Made by a program: the position numbers and the translations under genes. From Rhodocyclales bacterium (lineage in GTDB: Bacteria; Pseudomonadota; Gammaproteobacteria; Burkholderiales; Rhodocyclaceae), in NCBI GenBank assembly GCA_016183655.1, contig JACPEH010000017.1, positions 1 through 64,000 on the forward strand: a stretch of 64,000 bases of DNA, written 5' to 3'. Shown in pieces: positions 51,628 through 61,329 of the stretch (its first letter is position 1; the number at the start of each line of letters is the position of its first letter). The notes beneath the pieces were generated by a model. The model saw only the letters and a program-made list of their open reading frames with translations. It had not been told where the DNA came from and ran no database searches.

Positions 51628-53847
51628 TCACGAGCGGATCGACAGGATCACGTCGAACAGCTTGCTGCCGATGTCGATGACCTTTGCCGATGCCTGGTAG
51701 GCCTGCTGATAACGCAGCAGGTTCGCCGCTTCCTCGTCGAGGTTCACCCCGGAAAGCGAATCGCGGGCGTCCTCCGCCTGCTTGAGCAGAGCCGACTGCG
51801 CGTCGCCGGTGACCTGAATTTCCCGCGTCTTGTTGCCGGCATCGCTGACCAGCCGCGAGTACGCCACCTGGTAGGTTGCCGAACCACCGGCGACCGTACT
51901 CTGCGTCTGCAGCTTGCCGAGCGCCAGCGCGTTGCGGTTGTCGGCCACACCGGCGGAGTTGCGGGCAATGGTGAAGGTGTCGTTGTTACTCGGCGATCCG
52001 GAAATCGAGAAGCTGAGACCGGCCACCGAAATCGTTGCGCCGGTCAACGGGTTATAGGGAATCGCCGCCCCGGCCGGATAAACCGTCGTCGTCGAACCGA
52101 CCGTCACCGAAATATTGGCACCCGCCGGCAGGCCCGCCGAGAAGCTGAGCGTGCCGGCACCGGCGGCGTAGGTGATAGTCAGTCCGCCGGCGGGAATCGA
52201 TGAACTGGTGAAACCCTGGTGCGTCGCACCGGCGGAGATCTTTGCCGTGCCGCTATTCGTGGCGCCTTCAGCGGTGCGCAGCGGCATCGCTGCCGCGATC
52301 AGCCGCGGATCGGCGGCAATCGTCTCGTTCACATCGAGATCGCGCGCCGCAAATTTCGTCGGCATCACCGTGAAGCTGTCGCCGGCAGCCATCGCGCCGA
52401 CCATCGCCAGCTGGAAACCTTCGCTCGCCGCCACGGTGGTGGACAGGTTGGCGAGCGAGGCATTGCTCCAGGACTGGTTGTCGCTCAGGCGGGTCAGCGT
52501 GAAATTGGCGCCATCGTAGGAGAGCCGGTAATCAGAGTCGGTCAGGTTGGTGTAGAAATTCGCCGTAGCTGCCGCCGAATTCTCCACCGTCGTCGACTGT
52601 CCAGCCGCCAGCACCGCACTGGTCAGGGTCAGCCCGTCGGCAGACGGAACCGCCGCCTGCAATGCGGCCAGCGAGCCGGCCGACCATTGCGTGCCGTCGG
52701 ACTGGCGGGTCAGCGTATAGGTTGTCCCCGCCCCGTCGAGGGCCAGGCTGTAAGTCCCGTTGATCGGCGGCGGACTGACGAAGCTGGCACTGATCGAGGC
52801 GCCGCCGGTGTTCAGGGTGTTCGCCGTTACCCGCGGCTGCGCCAGCGTGAAGAAATTGCCGACAAAGGAACCCTCCCCCGACACCTGCCCGAGCAGGTCC
52901 TGGCCCAGCGAATGCTGCGCGTTCATCGTCAGCGCCAGCGTTGCCGCCAAGCGGCCGACGTCGTTCCGGACGCCGTCTAGCGTTTCGCTGCGAAAATTGA
53001 CCAGACCCGCCAATGCACCGCCGGTGATGAGGTACTCCGGTAACTCCTGCACCGCGCCGGCAGTCTTGATCCCGACAACAATCCGGGAAATGTCCGCGTA
53101 CGAAGCCTGCGCGGCCAGCTCGGCGACCTGGGTGCCGACCACCAGTTGCTGGCCGGTGCCGAAGAAGACGTTGTAGCTGCCATCGCTGTTGACCGTAGAA
53201 CGCACCTCGACCAGCTTGTTCAGCTCCGCCATCAGGTGGTCGCGCTGGTCGAGCAGGTCATTCGCCGGCTGCTGGCTGCCAGCCTGCGCGAGCACGATGC
53301 GCTGGTTCAGTTCGCCGATCTGCTCGGCGTAGGAATTGATCGAGGCGACCGTAGTCGTGATCTGCGCGCCGACCCCTTCGTACAGTTCGTTGAGACGGCT
53401 TTCCATGCTCTGGAAGCGCGAAACGAGGGCCTCCGCCGAGGAGATCATCGACTGCCGGGCAGCGAGCAGCGCCGGGTTGGCGGCGACATCCTGGATGCCG
53501 CGGAAGAAATCCTGCAGCGCCGGCGACAGGCCGGCGTTCTGGTCCGCCAGCATGTTGTCGATCTGCTTGATCTGCGCGTAATAGACATCCAGTTCGCTGA
53601 CCGAACTCTGCGCGGTGTTGACCTGGTTTACCAGCGTCTGGCTGTAGAGGCGTTCGATCGCCGAAACGGTCGTTCCCTGGCCGACGAAACCGGAGCCGGT
53701 GGCAACCGGAATGTTCGTCGTCTGCACGATCCGCTGCCGCGAATACCCCGGCGTGCTGGCGTTGGTGATGTTGTGCTCGGTCGTCAACAGGCCTAGCTGC
53801 GCTGCCCTGAGGCCGGTGATGCCGATACTGAAGATTCCTGTGGTCAT
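51628..53847 (-). CDS. flgK: Hook-filament junction protein FlgK (HAP1)
   Basis: A 739-residue FlgK, longer than the E. coli protein (about 550), owing to a large Ser/Thr/Ala-rich middle (about 340-620) with repeated modules (GTYSLALDGAGTTYTLTRQS and DYRLSYDGANFTLTRLSDNQ). Termini are canonical: FSIGITGLRAAQLGLLTTEH, NITNASTPGYSRQRIVQ, and VNLDEEAANLLRYQQAYQAS. It starts about 25 bp after a sigma-28 promoter. Confidence 0.95.
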   Translation of the reverse strand: MTTGIFSIGITGLRAAQLGLLTTEHNITNASTPGYSRQRIVQTTNIPVATGSGFVGQGTTVSAIERLYSQTLVNQVNTAQSSVSELDVYYAQIKQIDNMLADQNAGLSPALQDFFRGIQDVAANPALLAARQSMISSAEALVSRFQSMESRLNELYEGVGAQITTTVASINSYAEQIGELNQRIVLAQAGSQQPANDLLDQRDHLMAELNKLVEVRSTVNSDGSYNVFFGTGQQLVVGTQVAELAAQASYADISRIVVGIKTAGAVQELPEYLITGGALAGLVNFRSETLDGVRNDVGRLAATLALTMNAQHSLGQDLLGQVSGEGSFVGNFFTLAQPRVTANTLNTGGASISASFVSPPPINGTYSLALDGAGTTYTLTRQSDGTQWSAGSLAALQAAVPSADGLTLTSAVLAAGQSTTVENSAAATANFYTNLTDSDYRLSYDGANFTLTRLSDNQSWSNASLANLSTTVAASEGFQLAMVGAMAAGDSFTVMPTKFAARDLDVNETIAADPRLIAAAMPLRTAEGATNSGTAKISAGATHQGFTSSSIPAGGLTITYAAGAGTLSFSAGLPAGANISVTVGSTTTVYPAGAAIPYNPLTGATISVAGLSFSISGSPSNNDTFTIARNSAGVADNRNALALGKLQTQSTVAGGSATYQVAYSRLVSDAGNKTREIQVTGDAQSALLKQAEDARDSLSGVNLDEEAANLLRYQQAYQASAKVIDIGSKLFDVILSIRS

Positions 53848-53870
53848 GGATTAACCTCTGCTTCCATGGT

Positions 53871-53897
53871 TTAACGGCAGCCGCGCCGTTTTGTTTA
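53871..53897 (-). promoter_or_regulatory. Sigma-28 (FliA) promoter of flgKL
   Basis: On the minus strand TAAACAAA (53897-53890) and GCCGTTAA (53878-53871, 7 of 8 to consensus) have 15 bp between TAAA and GCCG, the standard FliA spacing. The flgK ATG follows 23 bp after the -10 box, with AGAGG as ribosome site. Confidence 0.85.
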
Positions 53898-53920
53898 GCT
53901 GCCGCGAGCGGATCGGCCGA

Positions 53921-54877
53921 TCAGCCGACCAGCGCCTGGCGCAGGGTCGTGCCGTTGATGATGCGGGAGAGTTTGTCCGCGTACATCGGGTCGGTCGCAT
54001 AACCTGCCTGCTGCAGGGAACGTGCAAAGGCCGTGCCATCCTGCTGGCCGAGCACGCCGGAAAAACGGGAATTGCCGGCGAGCAGGTTCGCGTAGTCGCG
54101 GAAAGCCTCGGCATACGAGCTATAGGCCCGGAATTTCTCGCGCGCCGGCTGGGCGGCGCCGTTCACGTATTCGGTGGTCGCCGCTTCGACCGAGTCGCCC
54201 TGCCAGCTCTTGCCGGCCTTGATGCCGAACAGGTTGTGGCTGCTCGATCCGTCGGCGCGGCGGATCTCGCTCTTCCCCCAGCCGGACTCCAGCGCCGCGT
54301 GCGCGACCAGGAAATGCGCCGGCACGCCGGTGCTGCGGCTGGCCTCGACGGCATGCGGCCAGACGCGATTGACGAAGTCGCGGGCGCCCTGCGACACCGG
54401 CCCCGGCGCGACCGGCAAGGTCGCCGCGGCGTCCGCCGCTTCGCCGGCAACGCGGCCGGCAACTCTTTCCGCCCCCTGGATCGCGCCCGCCGGCAGCGTC
54501 GCCTGCCGGGCAAAACCGCGCAGGCTGGCGATCGCTGCCGCTTCCGGCAGCTCGCCGCCCGGCGTCGTGCCCATCATGCGCCCGAGCTGGGCCTCGATCA
54601 GGCGGGCGAAGCCGACCTGGCCGCTGGCGCCGAGCTGCTGCGCCAGCTGCTGGTCGAGCACACCGGTGTAGAAGCGCGTCGCGTCGCTGTTGAAAAGCCC
54701 GTCGGACGGCGTCGCGTCGCGCATGCTCTTCATCACCATCTGCAGGAACATGCCCTCGAACTGCTGCGCCGCCTGCTTGAGGCCGGCCTTCGGATCCTGC
54801 TGGATCTTCGCGCGCAGGTCCTGCGCCGACTTCATGTCGAGCACGAAGCGATGGTTGGCGATGTCTTCCGGTTTCAT
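53921..54877 (-). CDS. flgJ: Flagellar rod assembly protein/muramidase FlgJ
   Basis: A 318-residue two-domain FlgJ. The N-terminal rod-capping domain (about 25-110) contains LKQAAQQFEGMFLQMVMKSM and FNSDATRFYTGVLDQQLAQQ. The C-terminal peptidoglycan hydrolase (about 165-315) has the catalytic glutamate in AHAALESGWGKS and SSHNLFGIKAGKSWQGDSV. It opens the peptidoglycan for the rod. GGAG lies 8 nt before the ATG. Last gene of the flgB-J block. Confidence 0.95.
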   Translation of the reverse strand: MKPEDIANHRFVLDMKSAQDLRAKIQQDPKAGLKQAAQQFEGMFLQMVMKSMRDATPSDGLFNSDATRFYTGVLDQQLAQQLGASGQVGFARLIEAQLGRMMGTTPGGELPEAAAIASLRGFARQATLPAGAIQGAERVAGRVAGEAADAAATLPVAPGPVSQGARDFVNRVWPHAVEASRSTGVPAHFLVAHAALESGWGKSEIRRADGSSSHNLFGIKAGKSWQGDSVEAATTEYVNGAAQPAREKFRAYSSYAEAFRDYANLLAGNSRFSGVLGQQDGTAFARSLQQAGYATDPMYADKLSRIINGTTLRQALVG

Positions 54878-54898
54878 GAAAAGGACTCCGCCGCCGCG

Positions 54899-56035
54899 TC
54901 AGATAATTTCCAGCTCGGCGCGCAGCGCGCCGGCGGCCTTCATCGCCTGCAGGATGGCCAGCAGGTCCTGCGGATTGGCGCCGAGCGCGTTGAGCGCCTT
55001 GACCACGTCGGCCAGATTGGCGCCGGCCTTGACGTTCATCAGCGCGCCGGCGTCCTGCTTGATCTGGATGTCGGTCTGGTTGGTCACCACCGTCTGCCCG
55101 GCCGAAAACGGCGCCGGCTGGCTCACGCTGGGGTCGCTGCTGACCGTCACCGACAGGTTGCCGTGGGCGACGGCACAGTTGTCGATGGTCACCGCCTGGT
55201 TCATCACCACCGAACCGGTACGCGGATTGACGATGACCTTGGCCACCGTCTGCATCGGCCGCACTTCCAGATTCTCGATACGGCCGATGAAGGAGACGCG
55301 GGCATCCGGCGCATCCGGCGCCAACACGCGCACCTGGCGGCCGTCGAGCGCCTCGGCGACCGGCCCCATCTCGCGGTTGATCACCTCGACCATGCGCTTG
55401 GCGGTGCCGAAATCGGTCTGGTTGAGTTCGTAGCTGACGTAGGGTCCCTGGCCGACCGCCGTCGGCACCGCGCGTTCGACCGTGGCACCGGCGGCGATGC
55501 GGCCGGCGGAGAGGTGGTTGACCTGCGCCTTGTTGCCGCCCGACGAGGCGCCGGCACCGCCGACCAGGATGTTGCCCTGGGCCATCGCATAGATCTGGCC
55601 ATCGGCACCCTTCAGCGGCGTCATCAGCAGCGTGCCGCCGCGCAGGCTCTTGGCGTTGCCGATCGAGGAAACGGTGATGTCGATCGTCTGCCCGGGACGG
55701 GCGAAGGCCGGCAGGCTAGCGGTGATCACCACCGCCGCAACGTTCTTCAACTGGATCGTGCTCGCCTTGTCGAGCGGCAGGTTGGCGCCGAGCTGCGACA
55801 GCATGTTCAGTGTCGCCTGCGTGGTGAAAGGGGTCTGCGTCGTCTGGTCGCCGCTGCCGTCGAGGCCGACCACCAGGCCATAGCCAATCAACTGGTTCTG
55901 GCGGACCCCCTGGATCGAGGCGAGATCCTTGATCCGCTCCGCGTAGGCGGGAACGCTACCGCAGGCCACCGCCGCGCAGGCAAGGATTGCCGCCTGGCGA
56001 AGTATTTTGCCGGTCAGGTTGCCGAATCCACCCAT
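54899..56035 (-). CDS. flgI: Flagellar P-ring protein FlgI
   Basis: A 378-residue secreted protein with a Sec signal (cleavage after about residue 32, VPAYA) and a highly conserved core: [36 protein letters not shown] and [20 protein letters not shown]. It forms the periplasmic bushing in peptidoglycan. 21 bp upstream of flgJ, same operon. Confidence 0.97.
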   Translation of the reverse strand: MGGFGNLTGKILRQAAILACAAVACGSVPAYAERIKDLASIQGVRQNQLIGYGLVVGLDGSGDQTTQTPFTTQATLNMLSQLGANLPLDKASTIQLKNVAAVVITASLPAFARPGQTIDITVSSIGNAKSLRGGTLLMTPLKGADGQIYAMAQGNILVGGAGASSGGNKAQVNHLSAGRIAAGATVERAVPTAVGQGPYVSYELNQTDFGTAKRMVEVINREMGPVAEALDGRQVRVLAPDAPDARVSFIGRIENLEVRPMQTVAKVIVNPRTGSVVMNQAVTIDNCAVAHGNLSVTVSSDPSVSQPAPFSAGQTVVTNQTDIQIKQDAGALMNVKAGANLADVVKALNALGANPQDLLAILQAMKAAGALRAELEII

Positions 56036-56059
56036 TTGCCGTCTCCATCACGATTGCTG

Positions 56060-56731
56060 TCAGAACGGCATGAAGCTAAGGAAGAATCGTGCCAGCCAGC
56101 CCATGACCTGCGCCTCGCTGATGTAGCCGCTTTCCTTGTACTCGACGCGAGCATCGGCGACGCGCGACGAGGCGATCGTATTGTCGGCGGCAATGAAGCT
56201 CGGATTGACGACGCCGGAAAGGCGGATGTATTCCTGGCCATGGCCGATGGCCACCTGCTTCTCGCCGGAGACGAGCAGGTTGCCGTTATCCAGCACCTCG
56301 ATCACGGTCACCGTGATGGCCCCGGTAAACACGTTCTTGGCCGCGGCGGCGCCCTTGCCGGCGAAGTCGTTCTCGGTTTCCGCCGACAGCCCCAAGCCCT
56401 GGAAATTCTTGCCAGGCAGCCCGGTGATGGTCGGCACCGACGCCGAGATGCTCGACGTGCGGTTGGCCGAACTGCTGGAACTGGTCGAGGCCGAGGTGTT
56501 TTCGACGATGCTGATGGTCAGCGTGTCGCCGACGAAGCGGGCGCGCCGGTCCTCGAACAGCGGCCGCGCGGTCTTGGCGCTGAAGATCGAGCCGTTGGCG
56601 TAGGGATTTTCCGCGCGCGGCGCCGGCCGCGCCGTCATCGGCTGGTGCACGTTGGTCGGCGGCACCGACTGGCAGCCCGCAAGCGCTGCGGCAAAGAGCG
56701 CCAGCAGTGCAGTCAGGGTGCGGGAATTCAT
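56060..56731 (-). CDS. flgH: Flagellar L-ring lipoprotein FlgH
   Basis: A 223-residue lipoprotein with lipobox LAGC (cysteine at about 20). The family core is seen in NPYANGSIFSAKTARPLFED, RFVGDTLTISIVENTSAS and GNLLVSGEKQVAIGHGQEYI. It forms the outer-membrane bushing. A Ser-rich linker (about 81-94) is notable but common. Confidence 0.97.
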   Translation of the reverse strand: MNSRTLTALLALFAAALAGCQSVPPTNVHQPMTARPAPRAENPYANGSIFSAKTARPLFEDRRARFVGDTLTISIVENTSASTSSSSSANRTSSISASVPTITGLPGKNFQGLGLSAETENDFAGKGAAAAKNVFTGAITVTVIEVLDNGNLLVSGEKQVAIGHGQEYIRLSGVVNPSFIAADNTIASSRVADARVEYKESGYISEAQVMGWLARFFLSFMPF

Positions 56732-56743
56732 GGTCAGGGTTCC

Positions 56744-57526
56744 TTAGAGCTGGGTCAGCCGTCCGAGCATCTGGTCGGAGGTCGACACCACCTTCGAGTT
56801 CAACTCGTAGGCACGCTGGGTCTGGATCATCGAGACCAACTCCTCGGCGACGTTCACGTTGGAGGTCTCGACATAGAACTGGTTGAGCGTGCCGGAGCCA
56901 TTGAGACCCGGCGTGTTCGGCGTCGGGCTGCCGCTGGCGGCGGTTTCCAGGTAGAGGTTCTCGCCAATGCTCTGCAGGCCGCCCGGGTTGATGAAGGTCG
57001 CCACCTGGATGGTGCCGACCTGCGTCGCCGCAGCGTTGCCAGGCTGCGTGACGCTGACCACGCCGTCGTTGGAAATCGTCAGCGACAGCGCGTCGGCGGG
57101 AATGGTCACCGCCGGCTGCAGCGGGTAACCGTTGGCGGTGACGATCTGGCCCTGGTTGTCCTTCTGGAACGAGCCGTCGCGGGTGTAGGCGATGGAGCCG
57201 TCGGGCAGCGTGATCTGGAAGAAGCCGGCACCGTTGATGCCGAGATCGAGGCCGTTGCCGGTCTGCTGCAGGTTGCCCTGGGTATGGATGCGCGCCGTGG
57301 TGATCGGCCGCGCGCCGGTGCCGAGCTGCAGCCCGGACGGAATCTGCGTCTGCTGCGAGGACTGCGCCCCGGGCTGCCGCAGCGTCTGGTAGAGCAGGTC
57401 CTCGAACACCGCGCGGCCGCGCTTGAAGCCATTGGTGGAAACGTTCGCCAGGTTGTTGGCGATCACGTCGAGCTGCGTCTGCTGCGCATCGAGGCCGGTG
57501 CGCGCGATCCAGAGGGAGCGGATCAT
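56744..57526 (-). CDS. flgG: Distal rod protein FlgG
   Basis: A 260-residue FlgG. The N-terminal rod motif [20 protein letters not shown] and C-terminal [20 protein letters not shown] with [12 protein letters not shown] are diagnostic. It builds the distal rod through the P and L rings. 12 bp from flgF. Confidence 0.97.
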   Translation of the reverse strand: MIRSLWIARTGLDAQQTQLDVIANNLANVSTNGFKRGRAVFEDLLYQTLRQPGAQSSQQTQIPSGLQLGTGARPITTARIHTQGNLQQTGNGLDLGINGAGFFQITLPDGSIAYTRDGSFQKDNQGQIVTANGYPLQPAVTIPADALSLTISNDGVVSVTQPGNAAATQVGTIQVATFINPGGLQSIGENLYLETAASGSPTPNTPGLNGSGTLNQFYVETSNVNVAEELVSMIQTQRAYELNSKVVSTSDQMLGRLTQL

Positions 57527-57537
57527 TTACGGGTTCC

Positions 57538-58281
57538 TCATCGGTTCATCGACAGGATCTGCGCCGCGGAGCGGGCGTTGGCGTCCGCGTTCTGCAGCAT
57601 CTTCACCTGCATTTCGAACTGCCGTGCCAGCGAGATCAGGTTGACCATCGCATCGACGCTGTTCACGTTGCTGCCTTCCAGCGTTGCCGGCGCCAGCTTG
57701 ACGTTGCCATCGGCCTCGGCCGGCTGCCCGTTCTTCAGCCGGAACAGCCCGTCCGGGCCGCGCGCCAGTTCGTTCTCGGGCGGATTGACCAGCTTGATGC
57801 GGCCGACCGGGTTGGAGTTGTTCGGCGTGCCGAACAGCGGCACCACCGACACCGTGCCGTCGGGCGCGATGCTGATGCGGTTGTCCGGCGGAATGGCGAT
57901 CGGGCCGCCGTCGCCAAGCACGTTCATGCCGTTCGTGGTTTGCAGCTGGCCGGCGGCGCTGACCTGCAGCGCACCGTTGCGCGTGTAGGCCTCGCCGCCA
58001 TCAGGCGTTTCCACGGCGATCCAGCCGGCGCCCTGCACCGCCACGTCGAGCGGCCGGCCGGTGGCCATCAGCGGCCCCGGCTCGAAGGTATCGGCAACCG
58101 AGGCGTTGACGGTGAACGCCCGTGTCGGCAGTTCGCCGCCCTGCACCTGCACTGCGCGGAACTTGTGCTCCATCGCGCGGTAGCCGGTGCTGGCCGCGTT
58201 GGCGAGGTTGTTGGCGACGCCGGCCTGCTGCAGGAAGGCCTGCTTGGCACCGCTCATCGCCGTATAGATCAGTCGATCCAT
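57538..58281 (-). CDS. flgF: Proximal rod protein FlgF
   Basis: A 247-residue rod protein: MDRLIYTAMSGAKQAFLQQA, VANNLANAASTGYRAMEHKF, and C-terminal NVNSVDAMVNLISLARQFEM with NADANARSAAQILSMNR. Length and motifs match FlgF. Same operon, 12 bp before flgG. Confidence 0.96.
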   Translation of the reverse strand: MDRLIYTAMSGAKQAFLQQAGVANNLANAASTGYRAMEHKFRAVQVQGGELPTRAFTVNASVADTFEPGPLMATGRPLDVAVQGAGWIAVETPDGGEAYTRNGALQVSAAGQLQTTNGMNVLGDGGPIAIPPDNRISIAPDGTVSVVPLFGTPNNSNPVGRIKLVNPPENELARGPDGLFRLKNGQPAEADGNVKLAPATLEGSNVNSVDAMVNLISLARQFEMQVKMLQNADANARSAAQILSMNR

Positions 58282-58310
58282 GTCGCTCGCCCGGGTCGTC
58301 TAGCTCAGGA

Positions 58311-59636
58311 TCAGCGCAGGTTGACCAGCGTCTGCATGATCGAGTCCTGCGTCTTGATCGATTGCGCGTTGGCCTGGTAGTTGCGCTGCTGCGTGATCAT
58401 GTTGACCAGCTCAGCGGTGAGGTCGACGTTCGACTCCTCGATCGCTGCTGATTGCAGCACCCCCAGGCTACCCGAGTTCGGCGCCCCGACCGTCGGCGAA
58501 CCGGACACCGAGCTCTCCGACCACTGGTTGCCGCCAAGGTTGATAAGCCCGTTCGGGTTGGTGAAGTTGGCGAGCACGATCTGCCCGAGGTTGCGCGCCT
58601 GGCCGTTGCTGTAGCGGCCCTGGATGACGCCGTCGGCGCCGACGGTCAGGCCGGACAGGCGGCCCGAGGTGTAGCCGTCCTGCTCCAGCCGGTTGGTGCC
58701 GAAGGCGGAACCGAACTGCGTGCTGCCGGTGAAGTCGACGTTGAAAGCAAGCGGCGTCGCGGCGTTGTTGGTGCTGCCGGTGGCCTGCACGACGCCGGCC
58801 AGGTCGATGCTGATCGACAGCGGCATCGCCGTGGTCAGCACACCGCTGGTGTTGAACTGCAGCGTCGCCGGGTTACCGGCGCCGGCGCCGAGGTTGACCG
58901 TCTGGTTAGTGGTGCCGTCGACGTTGGCGTAGACCTGCCACTGGCCCGCCGTCGCCGTCTTCACGAAGTAGTAGGTCAGCGTGTGGGCGTTGCCGAGAGA
59001 GTCGTAAACCGACAGCGCCGTCGAGTAGTTGTAGCTCGCCGGATTCGGCGACCACAAGGTCGTCGCCGGCGCCGCCGCAACTGCCGGACCGGACGCCCAG
59101 GCGGTGGTCGGCGTGGTCGCGCGCGAGTCGAGGTTGATGTTGCCGCGCACGCCCTGGAAGGCGCCGACGCTGGCGCCGGTCGCTACCGGCGGCTGGTCGG
59201 CGGAGCTCAACTGCAGCTCGACCGGCGTCGAGGGCACGATCAGGCCGGAGCCGTCGGCGGCATAGCCGGTCAGACGGAGGTCGCCGTCGTTGACGATGAA
59301 GCCGCTCTTGTCCAGGTGGAACTGGCCGTTACGGCTGAAGGTGATCGCCCCGTCCTGGCTCATGCGGAAGAAGCCGCCGCCGTTGATCGACACGTCGAGC
59401 GGGTTGTTGGTGGTGGTGATGTTGCCCTGCGTGAATTGCTGGACGACGGCCGCCAGGCTGGTGCCGATGCCGACCTGCGAGGCGCCGGCGCCGGTCAGCG
59501 AGGCCGCGAAGACGTCGGAAAAATGCGCACCGGCGGCCTTGAAACCGACCGTCCCGGAGTTGGCGACGTTGTTGCTGATCACGTCGAGCGCCTTCGACGA
59601 ACTGTTGAGGCCGCTCAAACCTTGCTGGAATGCCAT
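58311..59636 (-). CDS. flgE: Flagellar hook protein FlgE
   Basis: A 441-residue hook protein with N-terminal FQQGLSGLNSSSKALDVISN and NNVANSGTVGFKAAGAHFSD. The central hook domains are Thr/Ser/Asn-rich, and the C-terminus is VDLTAELVNMITQQRNYQAN plus SIKTQDSIMQTLVNLR. It forms the universal joint, with length set by FliK. Confidence 0.97.
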   Translation of the reverse strand: MAFQQGLSGLNSSSKALDVISNNVANSGTVGFKAAGAHFSDVFAASLTGAGASQVGIGTSLAAVVQQFTQGNITTTNNPLDVSINGGGFFRMSQDGAITFSRNGQFHLDKSGFIVNDGDLRLTGYAADGSGLIVPSTPVELQLSSADQPPVATGASVGAFQGVRGNINLDSRATTPTTAWASGPAVAAAPATTLWSPNPASYNYSTALSVYDSLGNAHTLTYYFVKTATAGQWQVYANVDGTTNQTVNLGAGAGNPATLQFNTSGVLTTAMPLSISIDLAGVVQATGSTNNAATPLAFNVDFTGSTQFGSAFGTNRLEQDGYTSGRLSGLTVGADGVIQGRYSNGQARNLGQIVLANFTNPNGLINLGGNQWSESSVSGSPTVGAPNSGSLGVLQSAAIEESNVDLTAELVNMITQQRNYQANAQSIKTQDSIMQTLVNLR

Positions 59637-59651
59637 TTTCTGTCTCCTGCC

Positions 59652-60329
59652 TTAGAGAATCTGCTGTACGTCCTTGAACGCGATCGTGCCTTGCGGACCG
59701 AGGTCAAGGAGGAATCCATCCTTGCTGCGGACAACAGCATTAACCATGCCAAGTTGCAGCGCACTCGCCTCGACCTTGTCGTTGCCGCGCACCGCCTCGA
59801 CCTTGAAGGTATAGGCACCGTCCGCCGCCTTGGTGCCGTCGCTCTTCTTGCCGTCCCAGGTGAAGTTCAGGTTGCCGGCTTCGGCGGCACCGAGCTTCTG
59901 CGACTGCACCAGGTTGCCGGCGCTGTCGAAGATGCTGATCGTGACCTGATCGGCCGGCCCGGCGAGGTTGGCACCGCCGATCGCCTGGCCGCCGGAAAGC
60001 GGCAAGGATTTGCCGGCGACGAGGACATATTTGCCGACCATGCCGGCCGCCTGCATCGCCTGCCCCTCGTTGTAGACGCCGAGCATCTGGCTCAGCGTCG
60101 AGTTCAGCTTCTCGATGCCGCTGATGGTGTTGATCTGCGCCAGCTGGCTGGTCATCTGCGCGTTGTCCATCGGGTTCAACGGATCCTGGTTCTTCAGCTG
60201 CGTCACCAGCAGCGTCAGGAAGCGGTCCTGGATCTGGTCCGCTTGGCTGCCACTGGTTTTCTTGCTGCTGGCGCCGAGCGTGGCGAAAACGTCGCTGCTG
60301 GAGTTGGTGGTGGAATTCACGGTTGCCAT
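59652..60329 (-). CDS. flgD: Hook assembly scaffold FlgD
   Basis: A 225-residue FlgD. The N-terminal export and capping part has FLTLLVTQLKNQDPLNPMDN followed by AQMTSQLAQINTISGIEKLN. The C-terminal half has FlgD tudor/FnIII-like domains (AGNLNFTWDGKKSDGTKAAD). It caps the growing hook and is then discarded. Confidence 0.96.
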   Translation of the reverse strand: MATVNSTTNSSSDVFATLGASSKKTSGSQADQIQDRFLTLLVTQLKNQDPLNPMDNAQMTSQLAQINTISGIEKLNSTLSQMLGVYNEGQAMQAAGMVGKYVLVAGKSLPLSGGQAIGGANLAGPADQVTISIFDSAGNLVQSQKLGAAEAGNLNFTWDGKKSDGTKAADGAYTFKVEAVRGNDKVEASALQLGMVNAVVRSKDGFLLDLGPQGTIAFKDVQQIL

Positions 60330-60342
60330 GGTCTAGCTCCTT

Positions 60343-60747
60343 TTACTGGCCAAGCGTCAGCGTGCGCAGCAGCAGCGTCTTGGCGGTGTTCATGACATCG
60401 GCGTTGGTCTGGTAGGAACGCGACGCGGAGATCATGTTGACCATCTCCTCGACCGCATTGACGTTCGACATCGCCACGTAGCCCTGCTCGTTGGCCGCCG
60501 GGTTGCGCGGGTCGTAGACCATGCGCGCCGGCGAGGCGTCCTCGACCACCTGGCGTACGCGCACGCCCTGCGCGCCGGCACCGCCCATCGGCGTCGCCTC
60601 GAAGACGACCTGCTTGGCACGATAGGGCTTGCCGTCGGCACCGGCGACGCTGTCGGCGTTGGCCATGTTCGAGGCGACCGCGTTGAGGCGCGCGGACTGC
60701 GCCGTCATGGCGCTGCCGGCGATATGGAAGACGTTGAAGACGCTCAT
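60343..60747 (-). CDS. flgC: Proximal rod protein FlgC
   Basis: A 134-residue rod protein with FHIAGSAMTAQSARLNAVAS, NMANADSVAGADGKPYRAKQ and C-terminal VNAVEEMVNMISASRSYQTN and NADVMNTAKTLLLRTLTLGQ. It starts 2 bp after the flgB stop. Confidence 0.96.
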   Translation of the reverse strand: MSVFNVFHIAGSAMTAQSARLNAVASNMANADSVAGADGKPYRAKQVVFEATPMGGAGAQGVRVRQVVEDASPARMVYDPRNPAANEQGYVAMSNVNAVEEMVNMISASRSYQTNADVMNTAKTLLLRTLTLGQ

Positions 60748-60749
60748 GA

Positions 60750-61151
60750 TTATTGCCCCTGGATCGCCGACAGCATGGTCTTCAGGCGGCCGGTGATGAA
60801 GGTCAGCCCGGCCTCGTATTGAATGGCGTTCTCGGCGAACTGCGAACGCTCGACATCCATGTCGACAGTGTTGCCGTCGACCGCGGATTGCGTGTTCTTG
60901 CGGTAGAGCAAGGCGGCCGGCCCGGCGTCGACGCTTGCCGGCAGATGGCCGGCAGCGGTGCGCGCCAGCTCGACGCCGCCGCTGCGGCCGGCGACGGCGT
61001 TCTTCAGCGCCGCGGCGAAATCAATGTCACGCGCCTTGTAGTTCGGCGTGTCGGCATTGGCGATGTTGGCCGACAGGATCTGCTGCCGATGCGCGCGCAG
61101 GCTGAGCGCCTGATGCTGGAAGGACAAGAGATCGTCGAGTTTGGTGGCCAT
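60750..61151 (-). CDS. flgB: Proximal rod protein FlgB
   Basis: A 133-residue FlgB with LLSFQHQALSLRAHRQQILS, ANIANADTPNYKARDIDFAA and C-terminal RSQFAENAIQYEAGLTFITG. The ATG at 61151 is chosen over an upstream in-frame start (61211) because GGAG lies 8 nt ahead and the sigma-54 promoter lies between the two. First gene of flgBCDEFGHIJ. Confidence 0.96.
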   Translation of the reverse strand: MATKLDDLLSFQHQALSLRAHRQQILSANIANADTPNYKARDIDFAAALKNAVAGRSGGVELARTAAGHLPASVDAGPAALLYRKNTQSAVDGNTVDMDVERSQFAENAIQYEAGLTFITGRLKTMLSAIQGQ

Positions 61152-61187
61152 GCCGGATACTCCGTTTGCGTAAGCTGACAGCCATTG

Positions 61188-61204
61188 AGCGAAAAGCGTG
61201 CCAA
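61188..61204 (-). promoter_or_regulatory. Sigma-54 promoter of the flgBCDEFGHIJ operon
   Basis: On the minus strand TTGGCACG-CTTT-TCGCT matches the sigma-54 consensus, with GG and GC 10 bp apart (one T-to-C change in the -12 TTGC). It lies 37 bp upstream of the flgB ATG. The activator is presumably FlrC, encoded at 36325-37662. Confidence 0.9.
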
Positions 61205-61266
61205 GCGCCAAAACCCCGGATTCCTGCGCTTTGCCGCGCCGTTGCGGGCTTTACCCGGCGGCAATC

Positions 61267-61308
61267 CGGCAATAATTGCCGAGCCGTGCCGGTTCCGCGG
61301 CGCCGCGG
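61267..61308. repeat. Two perfect palindromes between flgB promoter and flgA
   Basis: CGGCAAT-A-ATTGCCG (61267-61281) and CCGCGGCGCCGCGG (61295-61308) are perfect inverted repeats in the 178-bp divergent region. They lie 60-120 bp upstream of the flgB sigma-54 promoter, the usual enhancer distance, so they could be FlrC or other regulator sites. Only position and symmetry support this. Confidence 0.5.
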
Positions 61309-61329
61309 CATCAGGCAGAATACGACCCC

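Noticed and set aside
53891..57988. Open reading frame of about 1365 codons on the plus strand across flgF-flgK
   Set aside because: It is antisense to flgJ, flgI, flgH, flgG and flgF, all clearly recognisable. The composition is Arg/Ala/Gly-rich, as for GC-rich shadow frames, with no domain.
58452..60395. Open reading frame of about 647 codons on the plus strand
   Set aside because: It is antisense to flgE and flgD; no recognisable family and strong Arg/Val bias typical of shadow frames.
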